Assembly (NCBI RefSeq): GCF_000717875.1
Contig: NZ_JOCT01000013.1
Location: 248,001 to 312,000 of the forward strand
Origin: Streptomyces sp. NRRL S-455
GTDB lineage: Bacteria; Actinomycetota; Actinomycetes; Streptomycetales; Streptomycetaceae
DNA: 64,000 nucleotides
Reading direction: 5' to 3'
Below, piece by piece: positions 52,267-61,890 of the stretch (position 1 is the first letter of the stretch; each line of letters starts with the position of its first letter). The notes below the pieces were generated by a model. The model was not told where the DNA came from. It searched no databases and saw nothing but the letters and a program-made list of their open reading frames with translations. Made by a program: the position numbers and the translations under genes.

Positions 52267-54093
52267 TCACCCCGGATAGACCGGCGCCGTCCCCTCCGTC
52301 ACCTTCTGCCACTGCGCGCCCGACGGCAGCCGGACGATCCCGTCCACCGAGTACGCCACCAGCGGCAGCCGGTCGTCCTCGGCGGCGGTGACGTCCTTCA
52401 CGCCGGTCAGAGCCGCGGGCGCCGGCACGTCCGGCGTGGAGCCGTCGACCTGGACGTATCGCATCTGTTCCACGCCGCCGTGCTCCCGTCCCACCACCAC
52501 GAGCCGGCTGTCCCCGGCCCACGACATGGCGGTGACCTCCTCGAGCTCCGGTGTCGCGGAGCGCAGTTCCACCACCCTGACGGTCTGCTCGCCCGGCTTC
52601 CCCTCCCGCTCGATCAGCCCGATGAGCAGGGTCTTCTTGCCGCCCTTCTCCACCACAAGCGCGATCCGCACCCCGTCGGCGGCCACCCGCACGGCCTGGA
52701 TCCGCCCGTCCAGGTGCGGTGTGCGCACCTCCAGCGGATCGCCCTTGCCCTCCTCGAGCAGGAGCAGCCGGGGGTTGTCCCGGTCACGGTCGGCGACCCA
52801 CAGGCCGTCCTGCGCGTCCCAGCTCGGCGTCGTCAGCCTGTCCTGCTCGGTCCGGCCCTGGCTGCGCAGCACCGGCTCGCCCAGCGAACCGCCCGAGACC
52901 AGCGACCCCACGTACAGCGACCTGCCGTCGAGGCCGACACCGGCCGCGGTGCGCTCGTCCCGCGACACCGCCACCGAGCGCAGTGCCGTGTCACCCTCGC
53001 CCAGCGCTCCCGGCGCCGGGTCGGGCTCGGTGTCGCTGCTGCCCGCGGGGATCCGTACCAGCCGGTGCTTGGCGTCGGCGAAGTACAGGTAGTCGGGGCC
53101 GCGCACCGTGCTCCGGAAGGCCGCCGCATCGGCCACGTCCTGCGTGAGCGAGCACAGTTCCCGCCCTTCCGCCTGCAGCTCGACCTCGTCCACCGCGGGG
53201 CTGAGGTTCTGCAGCGTGAACAGCAGCTGTGCCGCCATCTCCTGGCACCGGTTGGTGCCGATGCCCGCGGCCTTGCCGTTGAGCGGAACCGTCAGCTTGT
53301 TCCGGTCGTCGGGCGTCAGCACGCCGACGCCCTTGGCCAGCGCCGTACCGGTCGGGAAGCTCGACCTGACCACCGGTCCGAGCCACCGCGTCGGCCCGGT
53401 CAGCAGGGAGCGCACCATCTGCGTCGTGGGTTCGACCCGCCGGCGGACGTAGACGGGGTCGGCGACCGCGGTGGGCGGCGCATCCCCGGCCGCCTCGGTG
53501 TTCGAAGCGAAGTAGTACTTGTTGACGGACATGTAATTGCGCTGGAAGTCCGACTGCCCCATCACGACGCCCTGCGGCAGCGCGTCGATCCGCCACTGCC
53601 GCTTCTCGTCCTGCGTCAGGTGCACGGTCCTGCCGTACGCCCCCGTCGCCGGCGCGTACGCCTGCTGCGCGTCGACGGTGGCCACCTTGGTGCCGGTGAG
53701 GGTGTACGTGATCTCGCCGGTCTCCTCCCGGCCGCCGCTCGTGCCCTCGGCCTTGGCGCCCGGCCCGTCCGTCAGCACGGTGGTGGACACCTCCGGCCGC
53801 CAGGTCTTCGCGGCCTCGCCGGTCAGGTACTGGCGCGCCGTCTTATAGTGCGGATCGTCGCTGGTGAGCGCCTCGAGGAAGCCCTGCACGATCTCCGAGG
53901 GCGCCGCGTCCTCGCCGGGCGGCACGGCGAAAACCCGCACCTGGGTGTCCTGGCGGGGCGTGGACTCCACACCCCGCAGGTCCCCGCTGTCCGGCATCGA
54001 GGCACATCCCGCCAGCAACAGGACGCCACCGGCGGCGTACACCATGACACGGGCGGGCATACGCCGGCCGCGCCCCTCGCGGTCAGCGCCCAC
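52267..54093 (-). CDS. lpqB: Lipoprotein LpqB, MtrAB accessory
   Basis: Secreted lipoprotein of 608 residues that in actinobacteria modulates the sensor kinase MtrB. It has a basic N-terminus, a hydrophobic stretch and lipobox LLLAGC, then a GerMN-type domain (LTVPLNGKAAG ... AAQLLFTLQNL) and a C-terminal beta-propeller-like region (SVAVSRDERTAAGVGLDG; MSWAGDSRLVVVG). GTG 54093 was chosen because GGGGAGG sits 6 bases upstream; it overlaps the mtrB stop. A later ATG (MPARVMVYAAGG) is an alternative start. Gene order mtrA-mtrB-lpqB is the classical conserved arrangement. Confidence 0.94.
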   Translation of the reverse strand: MGADREGRGRRMPARVMVYAAGGVLLLAGCASMPDSGDLRGVESTPRQDTQVRVFAVPPGEDAAPSEIVQGFLEALTSDDPHYKTARQYLTGEAAKTWRPEVSTTVLTDGPGAKAEGTSGGREETGEITYTLTGTKVATVDAQQAYAPATGAYGRTVHLTQDEKRQWRIDALPQGVVMGQSDFQRNYMSVNKYYFASNTEAAGDAPPTAVADPVYVRRRVEPTTQMVRSLLTGPTRWLGPVVRSSFPTGTALAKGVGVLTPDDRNKLTVPLNGKAAGIGTNRCQEMAAQLLFTLQNLSPAVDEVELQAEGRELCSLTQDVADAAAFRSTVRGPDYLYFADAKHRLVRIPAGSSDTEPDPAPGALGEGDTALRSVAVSRDERTAAGVGLDGRSLYVGSLVSGGSLGEPVLRSQGRTEQDRLTTPSWDAQDGLWVADRDRDNPRLLLLEEGKGDPLEVRTPHLDGRIQAVRVAADGVRIALVVEKGGKKTLLIGLIEREGKPGEQTVRVVELRSATPELEEVTAMSWAGDSRLVVVGREHGGVEQMRYVQVDGSTPDVPAPAALTGVKDVTAAEDDRLPLVAYSVDGIVRLPSGAQWQKVTEGTAPVYPG

Positions 54094-56386
54094 GAGATGC
54101 CTCCCCTTGCCTGTCGACGTCCCCCGGCTCGGCGTCCCCCGGCTCGGCGTCCCGGCCCGGTGCACCGGTTCCGTTGTCCCTGTCCGCACCCCGCTGCCCC
54201 CGTGCACCCTGATCCCGTGCGGCCCCGGTCTGACCGCCTCCCTCGCCGTTGTCGGCGGAGCCCGCCGGACCGCCCGCCGTGCCGTCGTCGAACGCGTCTG
54301 CTGGAGCGTCCGCCGCACCGTTGCGAGCCGCGCCTGCCGCACCACCCACACCCTGGCCCTGAGCCGGCTGCTTCCCCGCCCCCGGGTCCTCGGCCCGTCG
54401 CGGGCCCGTGCCGGGGGCGGGCCGGGGCACGACGCGCGCGCCGTTGCCGGGCAGCGCCGTGGGGTCGGCCGTGGGCGGCGCGGTGGCCGCCCGTGGAGGT
54501 ATCGGGTCCCGGCCGGGTCCGGCCGCACCCGGCCCGTTCGCGGACTGTGCCGGCACGGTCGCCCGCTTCTGGCCGTCCCCGCCGCCGGACGGCAGGCCGG
54601 CGTCGTCGAGTCCGCGGTTGCGCCGCGAGTCCTTCGGCTCCAGCGGTATCGGCGAACCCCGCAGCGGCTCGTCCGCGGTCCTGGGCAGCGTCAGCCGGAA
54701 CTGCGAGCCGCCGCCCGGCTCGCCCCACGCCTGCAGCCAGCCGCCGTGCAGCCGCGCGTCCTCCAGGGCGATGGACAGCCCCAGGCCCGTGCCACCCGTG
54801 GTCCGTGCGCGCGCCGGGTCGGCCCGCCAGAAGCGGCTGAACACTCGCGTCGCCTCACCCGGCTTGAGCCCGACCCCGTAGTCCCGCACCGCGACCGCGA
54901 CCGCGCCACCGGCCGCGGCCAGCTTGACGACGACGTCCCTGCCCTCACCGTGCTCGACGGCGTTGACGACGAGGTTGCGCAGCACGCGCTCCACCCGCCG
55001 GGCGTCGGCCTCGGCGACAACGGGTTGCTGGTCGCCGAGGACGCGGATCTGCGTGCCCTTGCGCTCCGCGAGCGGCTCGGCGCCGCTGACCACCCGCCGT
55101 ACGACGTCCCTGAGGTCTATCGGCTCCGCCTCCAGCGCCGCGGCACCCGCGTCGAACCGGCTGATCTCCAGCAGGTCCGCGAGCAGCGACTCGAACCGGT
55201 CCAGCTGGTCGGTGAGCAGCTCCGCCGACCGCGCGGTCACCGGGTCGAAGTCCTCGCGCGCCTCGTGGATGACGTCCGCGGCCATGCGCACGGTCGTCAG
55301 CGGCGTGCGCAGCTCGTGCGACACGTCCGACACGAACCGGCGCTGCATCCGCGACAGGTCCTCCAACTGGCTGATCTTGAGCTGGAGGTTCTGGGCCATC
55401 TTGTTGAAAGCCTCGCCGAGCCGCGCGATGTCGTCCTCGCCGGTGACCTTCATACGTTCCTGCAGCCGCCCCGCGGACAGCCGCTCAGCGATCCCCGCCG
55501 CCATCCGCACCGGCGTGACCACCTGGCGCACCACGAGCCAGGCGATGGCCCCGAGCAGGACGACGACGAACAGCCCGGCCGTCGCCAGGGTCCCCTTGAC
55601 CAGGCTCAGCGACTTCTCCTCCTGGGTGAGCGGGAAGAGGTAGTAGAGCTGGTAAGGGTCTCCGTTGGGGTCGTTGACCTGCTTGCCGATGACCAGGCCC
55701 GGCTGGGATTCCTTGCTGTCGCTGTTGTAGATGATGCGGGTGTAACTCTGAGCGGCCGTCGTACTGCTGCCGACCCGCTCACGCAGGGCGGCGGGCACGC
55801 TCGTGCTCCAGTCCACCTCACCGGAGGCGCGCGGTCCGCGGCCGCCGGCGCCGTTCGTGTCGGAAGCCGGGAGCGTGACCACGTCGAAGGCACCCTGGCC
55901 GCCACTGGACAGCGAGGAGACCAGATCGCTCATCCACTGGATGACGTTCTGCGCGGGGCGGCCGTCCGCCGTGGCGACGTCGTCACCGGTGCCGCTCGCC
56001 GCCTCGTCGGCCCGCTGCTTGGCCACCGCGAATCCGCCCGTGGCCTGGCTCTGGGACGCCTTCACCTTGGCGTCCAGCAGCCCGTTGCGCACCTGCCCGA
56101 TGACGACGAAGCCCAGCAGCAGGACCACGCCCAGCGACATCAGCAGCGTCGTGGCGACGACCTTGAGCTGGATGTTGCGCCGCCACAACCGCATGACGGG
56201 CAGCAACGGCCGGCGCACCCACCGCATGAACAGACGGATGACCGGACTGCCCTGGACCCCGCCCTGGAGCAGCAGCCCACTCTCCAGGAACCGTCCCCAG
56301 CGGGACCCTGGCTTCTTCCGCCCGACAGGCCGCCCCGGGCGGGCCCCGGACCGGCCGGGCGCCGAAGCGGCACTGTCGCCGGACAT
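54083..56386 (-). CDS. mtrB: Sensor histidine kinase MtrB
   Basis: 767 residues. Two membrane helices (LKVVATTLLMSLGVVLLLGFVV and GLFVVVLLGAIAWLVVRQVV) flank an extracytoplasmic sensor of about 180 residues. A HAMP domain follows, then the phospho-acceptor SDVSHELRTPLTTV (H357) and the ATP-binding N box, DYGVGL and GGTGLGLSIA. After the kinase domain the protein continues for about 170 residues of Pro/Gly/Ala-rich disorder, absent from the shorter mycobacterial MtrB. It phosphorylates MtrA in control of cell wall, division and development. ATG 56386 lies one base after the mtrA stop; an in-frame GTG at 56416 inside mtrA is possible. Confidence 0.93.
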   Translation of the reverse strand: MSGDSAASAPGRSGARPGRPVGRKKPGSRWGRFLESGLLLQGGVQGSPVIRLFMRWVRRPLLPVMRLWRRNIQLKVVATTLLMSLGVVLLLGFVVIGQVRNGLLDAKVKASQSQATGGFAVAKQRADEAASGTGDDVATADGRPAQNVIQWMSDLVSSLSSGGQGAFDVVTLPASDTNGAGGRGPRASGEVDWSTSVPAALRERVGSSTTAAQSYTRIIYNSDSKESQPGLVIGKQVNDPNGDPYQLYYLFPLTQEEKSLSLVKGTLATAGLFVVVLLGAIAWLVVRQVVTPVRMAAGIAERLSAGRLQERMKVTGEDDIARLGEAFNKMAQNLQLKISQLEDLSRMQRRFVSDVSHELRTPLTTVRMAADVIHEAREDFDPVTARSAELLTDQLDRFESLLADLLEISRFDAGAAALEAEPIDLRDVVRRVVSGAEPLAERKGTQIRVLGDQQPVVAEADARRVERVLRNLVVNAVEHGEGRDVVVKLAAAGGAVAVAVRDYGVGLKPGEATRVFSRFWRADPARARTTGGTGLGLSIALEDARLHGGWLQAWGEPGGGSQFRLTLPRTADEPLRGSPIPLEPKDSRRNRGLDDAGLPSGGGDGQKRATVPAQSANGPGAAGPGRDPIPPRAATAPPTADPTALPGNGARVVPRPAPGTGPRRAEDPGAGKQPAQGQGVGGAAGAARNGAADAPADAFDDGTAGGPAGSADNGEGGGQTGAARDQGARGQRGADRDNGTGAPGRDAEPGDAEPGDVDRQGEASRGR

Positions 56387-56387
56387 G

Positions 56388-57077
56388 TCAGCTCGGTCCT
56401 GCCTTGTATCCGACACCGCGGACGGTCACCACGATCTCCGGCTTCTCCGGGTCCTTCTCGACCTTGGAGCGCAGCCGCTGCACGTGGACGTTGACCAGCC
56501 GCGTGTCCGCCGCGTGCCGGTAGCCCCACACCTGTTCCAGCAGCACCTCGCGCGTGAACACCTGCCACGGCTTGCGCGCGAGCGCGACCAGCAGGTCGAA
56601 CTCCAGCGGCGTCAGCGCGATCGACTGCCCGTCCCGCTTCACGGAGTGCCCGGCCACGTCGATGACCAGATCACCGATGGCGAGCTGCTCCGGAGCAGGC
56701 TCCTCCGACCTCCGCAGCCGCGCCCGGATCCGGGCCACCAGCTCCTTCGGCTTGAACGGCTTCACGATGTAGTCGTCGGCACCCGACTCCAGGCCCACGA
56801 CGACGTCGACCGTGTCGCTCTTCGCGGTGAGCATCACGATCGGCACCCCGGACTCCCCCCTGATCAGACGGCACACCTCGATGCCGTCCCGGCCGGGCAG
56901 CATCAGGTCGAGCAGCACCAGATCGGGCTTGGACTCGCGAAAGGCGGCCAGCGCCTTGTCGCCGTCGGCCACGAAAGACGGCTCGAAACCCTCACCACGC
57001 AGCACGATGCCGAGCATCTCGGCAAGTGCGGTGTCGTCGTCGACGACAAGGACTCGTCCCTTCATAAACGACATCAT
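56388..57077 (-). CDS. mtrA: Response regulator MtrA (OmpR family)
   Basis: 229 residues. The receiver domain has VLVVDDDTALAEML, phospho-acceptor D57 in LVLLDLMLPGRDG, the conserved Thr and Lys in MLTAKSD and YIVKPFKPKEL. The winged-helix output domain includes LTPLEFDLLVALARKPWQVF and VNVHVQRLRSKVEKDPEKP ending VRGVGYKAG. MtrA binds DNA and in Streptomyces controls development, wall genes and nitrogen-related genes. ATG 57077 gives the family length; two further in-frame ATGs lie at 57074 and 57065. It heads the mtrA-mtrB-lpqB set. Confidence 0.96.
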   Translation of the reverse strand: MMSFMKGRVLVVDDDTALAEMLGIVLRGEGFEPSFVADGDKALAAFRESKPDLVLLDLMLPGRDGIEVCRLIRGESGVPIVMLTAKSDTVDVVVGLESGADDYIVKPFKPKELVARIRARLRRSEEPAPEQLAIGDLVIDVAGHSVKRDGQSIALTPLEFDLLVALARKPWQVFTREVLLEQVWGYRHAADTRLVNVHVQRLRSKVEKDPEKPEIVVTVRGVGYKAGPS

Positions 57078-57283
57078 CCCATTCTCATAACAGTGGCGAA
57101 GGCAGTGGTGAGGTAGGTCACCGGCCAGTGACCATAGTCGCAGCAAGCGCTACTGTCTGCCCTCGTCCGCCCACTGTTGATCTATCGACGCACGAACGGC
57201 GAGGCCCCACCCCACGCACCAGCGGAAGGGTGCCGGAGCCCGGCCGGGCCGCCCCGTACCGCACTCCGGCAGCCGCCCGGCTC

Positions 57284-58432
57284 TCAGCCCGCCGCCACCC
57301 GCGGCGACCGGGCACACACCTCGGCGAGCGCCTCTGCGGTCACGGGGGAAACGACTCCCTCCTCCGTCACGATCGCCGTCACCAGCTCCGGCGGGGTCAC
57401 GTCGAACGCCGGGTTGTACGCCGTGGTCCCCAGCGGCGCCACCGGAATACCGCCACCCGCCTCCGCACCGGCCACCGGCGCCTGCGGCGCCACCAGCTCG
57501 GTCACCTCATGCCCGGCGCGCTGCTCGACCTCGATGGACGCCCCGTCCGGCGTGTCCAGATCCACCGTCGTCACCGGCGCCACCACGACGAACGGCACGT
57601 GGTGGTAGCGAGCCAGCACCGCCAGCGGATAGCTCCCGACCTTGTTCGCCACCGAGCCGTCCGCCGTGATCCGGTCCGCCCCGATCAGCACCGCGTCCAC
57701 ATCCCCCGCAGCGAACAGCGACCCGGCGGCGTTGTCGGTGAGCAGCGTGTACGCCATCCCGCTGCGCGCCGCCTCGTACGCCGTCAGGCGGGCGCCCTGC
57801 AGCAACGGACGCGTCTCATCCACCCACAGACGCCGGAGCCGGCCGGCACGGTGCGCGGCGAGCCCCACAGCGAAGGCCGTCCCCTCCCCGCCCGACACCA
57901 GCGAACCGGTGTTGCAGTGGGTGAGGATCCGGTACCCGCCGCCGGGCAGCAACTCGTCCAGCAGCGCCAGACCGTGCTCGGCCATCCGCGCACTGGCCTC
58001 GGCGTCCTCCCGGTGCAGCTGCCGCGCCGCCGCCAGCGCCGCCGCTGCCGCCTGCCTCACGTCACCGCCCTTGGCCAAGGCAGCCTCGTAGGCCACCTGC
58101 GCCCGGCGCACACCGACCGCCAGGTTCACCGCGGTCGGCCTGGCACTCGCCAGCGCGGCCGCCGCCTCGTCCACGTCGAAGCCCCGCACGGCGGCGAGCG
58201 CGACACCGTACGCCCCCGCGATGCCGAGCAGCGGTGCCCCGCGCACGGCGAGCGAGCGGATCGCCTCCACGAGCGCCGACGCGTCCGTACAGACCAGTTC
58301 GACCTCCTCGGCGGGCAGCCTCGTCTGGTCGAGCAGGACCAGAACCGGGCCTTCCGGTGGCTCTTCCCAACGGATCGCCGGGATCTCCGTCGGCCGCTTG
58401 TCATCGCCGCTGTACGCGTACTGATCAGCCAT
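57284..58432 (-). CDS. mtnA: Methylthioribose-1-phosphate isomerase
   Basis: 382 residues of the eIF2B/MtnA family. The enzyme isomerises 5-methylthioribose-1-phosphate to methylthioribulose-1-phosphate in methionine salvage. It has the active-site Cys in THCNTGSL and the Asp in GADRITADGSVANKVGSYPLAV, plus RGAPLLGIAGAYGVALA near the N-terminus. ATG 58432 begins MADQYAYSGDDKRPTEIPAIRW. No other salvage genes adjoin. It lies upstream of mtrA on the same strand with a 206-bp gap, and is divergent from the proline-rich membrane-protein gene. Confidence 0.95.
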   Translation of the reverse strand: MADQYAYSGDDKRPTEIPAIRWEEPPEGPVLVLLDQTRLPAEEVELVCTDASALVEAIRSLAVRGAPLLGIAGAYGVALAAVRGFDVDEAAAALASARPTAVNLAVGVRRAQVAYEAALAKGGDVRQAAAAALAAARQLHREDAEASARMAEHGLALLDELLPGGGYRILTHCNTGSLVSGGEGTAFAVGLAAHRAGRLRRLWVDETRPLLQGARLTAYEAARSGMAYTLLTDNAAGSLFAAGDVDAVLIGADRITADGSVANKVGSYPLAVLARYHHVPFVVVAPVTTVDLDTPDGASIEVEQRAGHEVTELVAPQAPVAGAEAGGGIPVAPLGTTAYNPAFDVTPPELVTAIVTEEGVVSPVTAEALAEVCARSPRVAAG

Positions 58433-58572
58433 GCGGCCAGTCTGCCCCCAACGGAGCGGACAATTGAAGGTACGCAGCCCATACCGCGGCCGGTCACTCC
58501 AAGACCACCCCATGGCACGATGGCTGCCAACCTGCCGCCGCGACCGCGGACGGGCACCGTGAAGGAGCGACG

Positions 58573-59919
58573 ATGAACGACACTCCGGGCTGGGCCTCGC
58601 CCGGATCCGCCCCGTCCGACGGGCAGAAGCCTGACGCGTCCGGCGCTGCCGAGCCCGCTGACCGTCCCGGCCCCGCGGACCAGCCGGGCCAGGCCGGTCA
58701 GGCACCCCAGGACCCCGGCTCGCAGTGGTCCAAGGAACAGCCGCCACCGGCCCAGTGGTCCGCGCCCGGCGGACAGGCCGGCCCAGGCCAGGCTCCCCCA
58801 CCCCCGCCCCCCGGGCCGGGCTGGGGCACCCAGCCCCCCGGCGGCCCCGCAGGCCATGGCGGGTACCCGGGCCCGGGCGGCCCCGGCAGCTACGGCGGCT
58901 GGGGAAGCGGCTGGGGCGGCCCCCCGCCCGCGGCCAAGCCCGGCGTCATCCCCCTCCGCCCGCTCGGCGTGGGCGAGATCCTCGACGGCGCTGTCTCCAC
59001 CATGCGCACCTACTGGCGCACGGTCCTCGGCATCTCCCTGACGGTCGCGGTCCTCACCGAGGTCATCGTCGTACTGTTCCAAGGCCTCGTCCTGGACGAC
59101 TCCAGCACCCAGGCCCTCAACGACCCGAGCGCCACCCTCAGCGAGCTGAGCCGCGCCATGGGCGACGCCATGCTCAACTCCACCGTCGTCTTCGTGATCT
59201 CCCTGGTCGGCACGGTCATCGCGACCGCGCTGCTCACCACCGTCACCAGCCGCGCCGTGCTCGGCAAGCCGGTCACCATCGGCGAGGCCTGGCGGGACGC
59301 CCGCCCTCAGGTCGTCAAACTCTTCGGCCTCATCTGCCTGTTGCTGCTCATCACCGCCGGCATCGTCACCGTGGGCGCCGTTCCCGGCATCCTCGTCTCC
59401 GTCGCCGGGAGCACCGGGCCTGGCATCGCCCTCACCGTCCTGGGCATCATCGGCGCCGGGATCGTCGCCCTGTGGCTGATGATCCGCTTCTCCCTGGCCT
59501 CGCCCGCCCTGATGCTGGAGAAGCAGGGCATCAAGAAGGCGATGAGCCGCTCCGCGAAGCTGGTCCGGGGCACCTGGTGGCGGATCTTCGGCATCCAACT
59601 GCTCGCCACGATCATCGCGAACGTCGTCGCCTCGATCATCGTCATCCCCTTCACCTTCCTCGCCGGGGCCCTCAGCGGCGACGGCATCACCGGCTGGCTC
59701 AACTCCGGGGTCGGCAGCCTCGGCTGGACCTTCCTCATCGTCAGCGGCATCGGCGCGGTGATCGGCTCCATGATCACCTTCCCGATCACTGCGGGCGTCA
59801 CCGTGCTCCTCTACATCGACCAGCGCATCCGCCGCGAGGCCCTCGACCTCGAACTGGCCCGCGCCGCCGGTCTCCAGGGCCACGGCTCCACCGCCCCCGG
59901 CGCCACCGCGGGGAGCTGA
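58573..59919 (+). CDS. Proline/glycine-rich membrane protein of unknown function
   Basis: 448 residues. The first 120 are Pro/Gly/Gln-rich and disordered. About six membrane helices follow, beginning with GVIPLRPLGVGEILDGAVSTMRTYWRTVLGI; this GEILDGA start and the helix pattern resemble the membrane domain found in some glycerophosphodiester phosphodiesterases, but no catalytic domain is attached. A cytoplasmic segment SRSAKLVRGTWWRIFGIQLLA lies between helices. AAGGAG precedes the ATG. It heads the DUF4129-DUF4350-MoxR-DUF58 operon, four bases before the next gene, so a role with those membrane proteins is likely. Confidence 0.8.
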   Translation: MNDTPGWASPGSAPSDGQKPDASGAAEPADRPGPADQPGQAGQAPQDPGSQWSKEQPPPAQWSAPGGQAGPGQAPPPPPPGPGWGTQPPGGPAGHGGYPGPGGPGSYGGWGSGWGGPPPAAKPGVIPLRPLGVGEILDGAVSTMRTYWRTVLGISLTVAVLTEVIVVLFQGLVLDDSSTQALNDPSATLSELSRAMGDAMLNSTVVFVISLVGTVIATALLTTVTSRAVLGKPVTIGEAWRDARPQVVKLFGLICLLLLITAGIVTVGAVPGILVSVAGSTGPGIALTVLGIIGAGIVALWLMIRFSLASPALMLEKQGIKKAMSRSAKLVRGTWWRIFGIQLLATIIANVVASIIVIPFTFLAGALSGDGITGWLNSGVGSLGWTFLIVSGIGAVIGSMITFPITAGVTVLLYIDQRIRREALDLELARAAGLQGHGSTAPGATAGS

Positions 59920-59923
59920 TGCG

Positions 59924-60694
59924 GTGAGCTGGGCGGGGGAAGTTCTCACACTGGCGCTGCCACGCACCGCCATACGCACGCTGCTGCGTGCCGGCGACAC
60001 CGCCGTGCTGTCGTCGGCGCGCTCCACCGACGAGCCGCCCCTCACCACCCCACGCGACCCGGCGCAGGAGGCGGCCAGGCGCGAACTGTCGAAGCGGATG
60101 TACCACGAGAACGACCCCAGCCTCTTCCAGCGCGCCCTCGACGCCTTCTGGGACTGGCTCGACAGACTCTTCAGCGCCGCCTCGACCGCCACGCCCGGCG
60201 GCACGCTGGGCCTGGTCGTCATCATCCTGGCCGTCGTCGCGCTCGTGGCCGCCCTGTGGTGGCGTCTGGGCACCCCGCGCCGCCGGCCCACCTCCTCGGC
60301 CGCCCTGTTCGACGACCGCCCTCGCAGCGCCACCGACCACCGCTCCGCCGCCGAGGCACACGCCGCCCAGGGCCACTGGAACCAGGCCGTCCAGGAACGC
60401 ATGCGAGCCCTCGTCCGTGCCCTGGAGGAACGCGCCCTCCTCGACGTCCGCCCCGGCCGCACCGCCGACGAGGCCACCGCCGAAGCCGGCCGCGCCCTCC
60501 CCGCCCACGCAGACCGGCTGCGCGCCGCCGCCCGCGACTTCGACGACGTGACGTACGGCGGCCGGACCGCGACCGAACAGTCGTACCACCGCATCGCCGA
60601 ACTCGACCGCGACCTGGAACGCACCAAGCCCCAGCTCGCCACCGGGAGCGCCCAGAGCACGGCCCCCAACACCCGCCAGGGAGCCGCCGAATGA
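59924..60694 (+). CDS. DUF4129 membrane protein
   Basis: 256 residues. An N-terminal segment (ARRELSKRMYHENDPSLFQRALDAFWDWLDRLF) precedes one membrane helix (TLGLVVIILAVVALVAALWWRL). A cytoplasmic helical DUF4129 domain follows (EAHAAQGHWNQAVQERMRALVRALEERALLD; RTADEATAEAGRAL). DUF4129 domains often occur with MoxR and DUF58 proteins or fused to transglutaminase-like enzymes; their function is unknown. GTG 59924 is the start. The stop overlaps the next start (ATGA). Confidence 0.85.
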   Translation: MSWAGEVLTLALPRTAIRTLLRAGDTAVLSSARSTDEPPLTTPRDPAQEAARRELSKRMYHENDPSLFQRALDAFWDWLDRLFSAASTATPGGTLGLVVIILAVVALVAALWWRLGTPRRRPTSSAALFDDRPRSATDHRSAAEAHAAQGHWNQAVQERMRALVRALEERALLDVRPGRTADEATAEAGRALPAHADRLRAAARDFDDVTYGGRTATEQSYHRIAELDRDLERTKPQLATGSAQSTAPNTRQGAAE

Positions 60695-61890
60695 CCACCG
60701 AGGCCACGCTCCCGTCCACCTCGGCCTCGCCCACCGCACGCCAGGTCTGGACCCGCGCGCGCGGTATCGCGCTCGCCCTCGTGGTGCTCCTCACGGGAGC
60801 CATCACCATCGCCGTGCTCCGCTCCGACGCCCGGCACGGCGAACTCGACCCGCGCTCCGCCGACCCGGGCGGCAGCCGCGCGATCGCCGAACTCCTCGCC
60901 GACCGGGGCGTGGACACCCGCGTGGTCACCACCCTGGACGAGGCAGCCACCGCGGCCGGTCCGGACACGACCCTCCTCATCGCCGTCCCCGACCTGCTGA
61001 CCCGAAGTCAGCAGTCCCGTCTGCACGACGCGTTCGCCGGCTCCGGTGGCCGCACCGTCCTCGTCGCCTCCGGCAGCGCCTCCGTCGAACGGCTCGCCCC
61101 CGGCGTCACCGCCGACCCCGCCACCAGCCTCGACTCGACACTCTCCCCCGCCTGCGACCTGCCCGCGGCACGCCGCGCCGGCACCGCCGAAACGGGCGGC
61201 GTCCGCTACACCACCACCCACCTCGACGCCGACGAGTGCTACCCCAGCGAGCGCCTGGCCACCCTGCTGCGCATCCCGGCCGAAACCGGAGACGGCGACA
61301 CCGTCGTCATCGGCGCCCCCGACATCCTCCTCAACAACCGCCTCGACAAGCAGGGCAACGCCTCGCTCGCCCTCCAACTCCTCGGCTCCCGCCCCCATCT
61401 GGTCTGGTACCTCCCCTCGCTTTCCGACACGTCGGCCACCGACACCGACGACGAACGCGGCTTCTTCGACCTGCTCCCCTCGGGCTGGCTCTGGGGCACC
61501 CTGCAGCTCTTCATCGCCGCAGCTCTGGCGGCCCTGTGGCGGGCACGCCGACTCGGCCCCCTCGTGCCCGAAAAACTCCCCGTCGCGATCCGCGCCTCCG
61601 AAACCGCCGAAGGCCGCGCCCGCCTCTACCGCAAGGCCGACGCCCGCGACCGCGCCGCGAGCGCTCTTCGCTCCACCACCCGCACCCGCCTCGCCCCCCT
61701 CGCAGGCGTCCCCGTCCCCCAGGCCCACACGCCTGAGGCCCTGCTCCCCGCCCTGTCCTCCCACCTCCACGACGGCGAGGGACAGGACCTGCACACACTC
61801 CTCTTCGGGCCACCGCCCAGCGACGACGCAGCACTCATCGCACTCGCCGACCAACTCGACGCCCTCGAAAGAGAGGTACGCCGTCCATGA
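60691..61890 (+). CDS. DUF4350 membrane protein
   Basis: 399 residues. A first membrane helix (GIALALVVLLTGAITIAVL) is followed by an extracytoplasmic domain with the DUF4350-type opening DPRSADPGGSRAIAELLADRGV and IAVPDLLTRSQQSRL. A second helix (LWGTLQLFIAAALAALWRARRLG) and a cytoplasmic tail with SETAEGRARLYRKADARDRAASALR come next. The domain resembles gliding-motility GldG-type and glutamine-amidotransferase-like folds without visible catalytic residues. Overlaps with both neighbours (ATGA each) indicate coupled translation. Confidence 0.85.
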   Translation: MTTEATLPSTSASPTARQVWTRARGIALALVVLLTGAITIAVLRSDARHGELDPRSADPGGSRAIAELLADRGVDTRVVTTLDEAATAAGPDTTLLIAVPDLLTRSQQSRLHDAFAGSGGRTVLVASGSASVERLAPGVTADPATSLDSTLSPACDLPAARRAGTAETGGVRYTTTHLDADECYPSERLATLLRIPAETGDGDTVVIGAPDILLNNRLDKQGNASLALQLLGSRPHLVWYLPSLSDTSATDTDDERGFFDLLPSGWLWGTLQLFIAAALAALWRARRLGPLVPEKLPVAIRASETAEGRARLYRKADARDRAASALRSTTRTRLAPLAGVPVPQAHTPEALLPALSSHLHDGEGQDLHTLLFGPPPSDDAALIALADQLDALEREVRRP

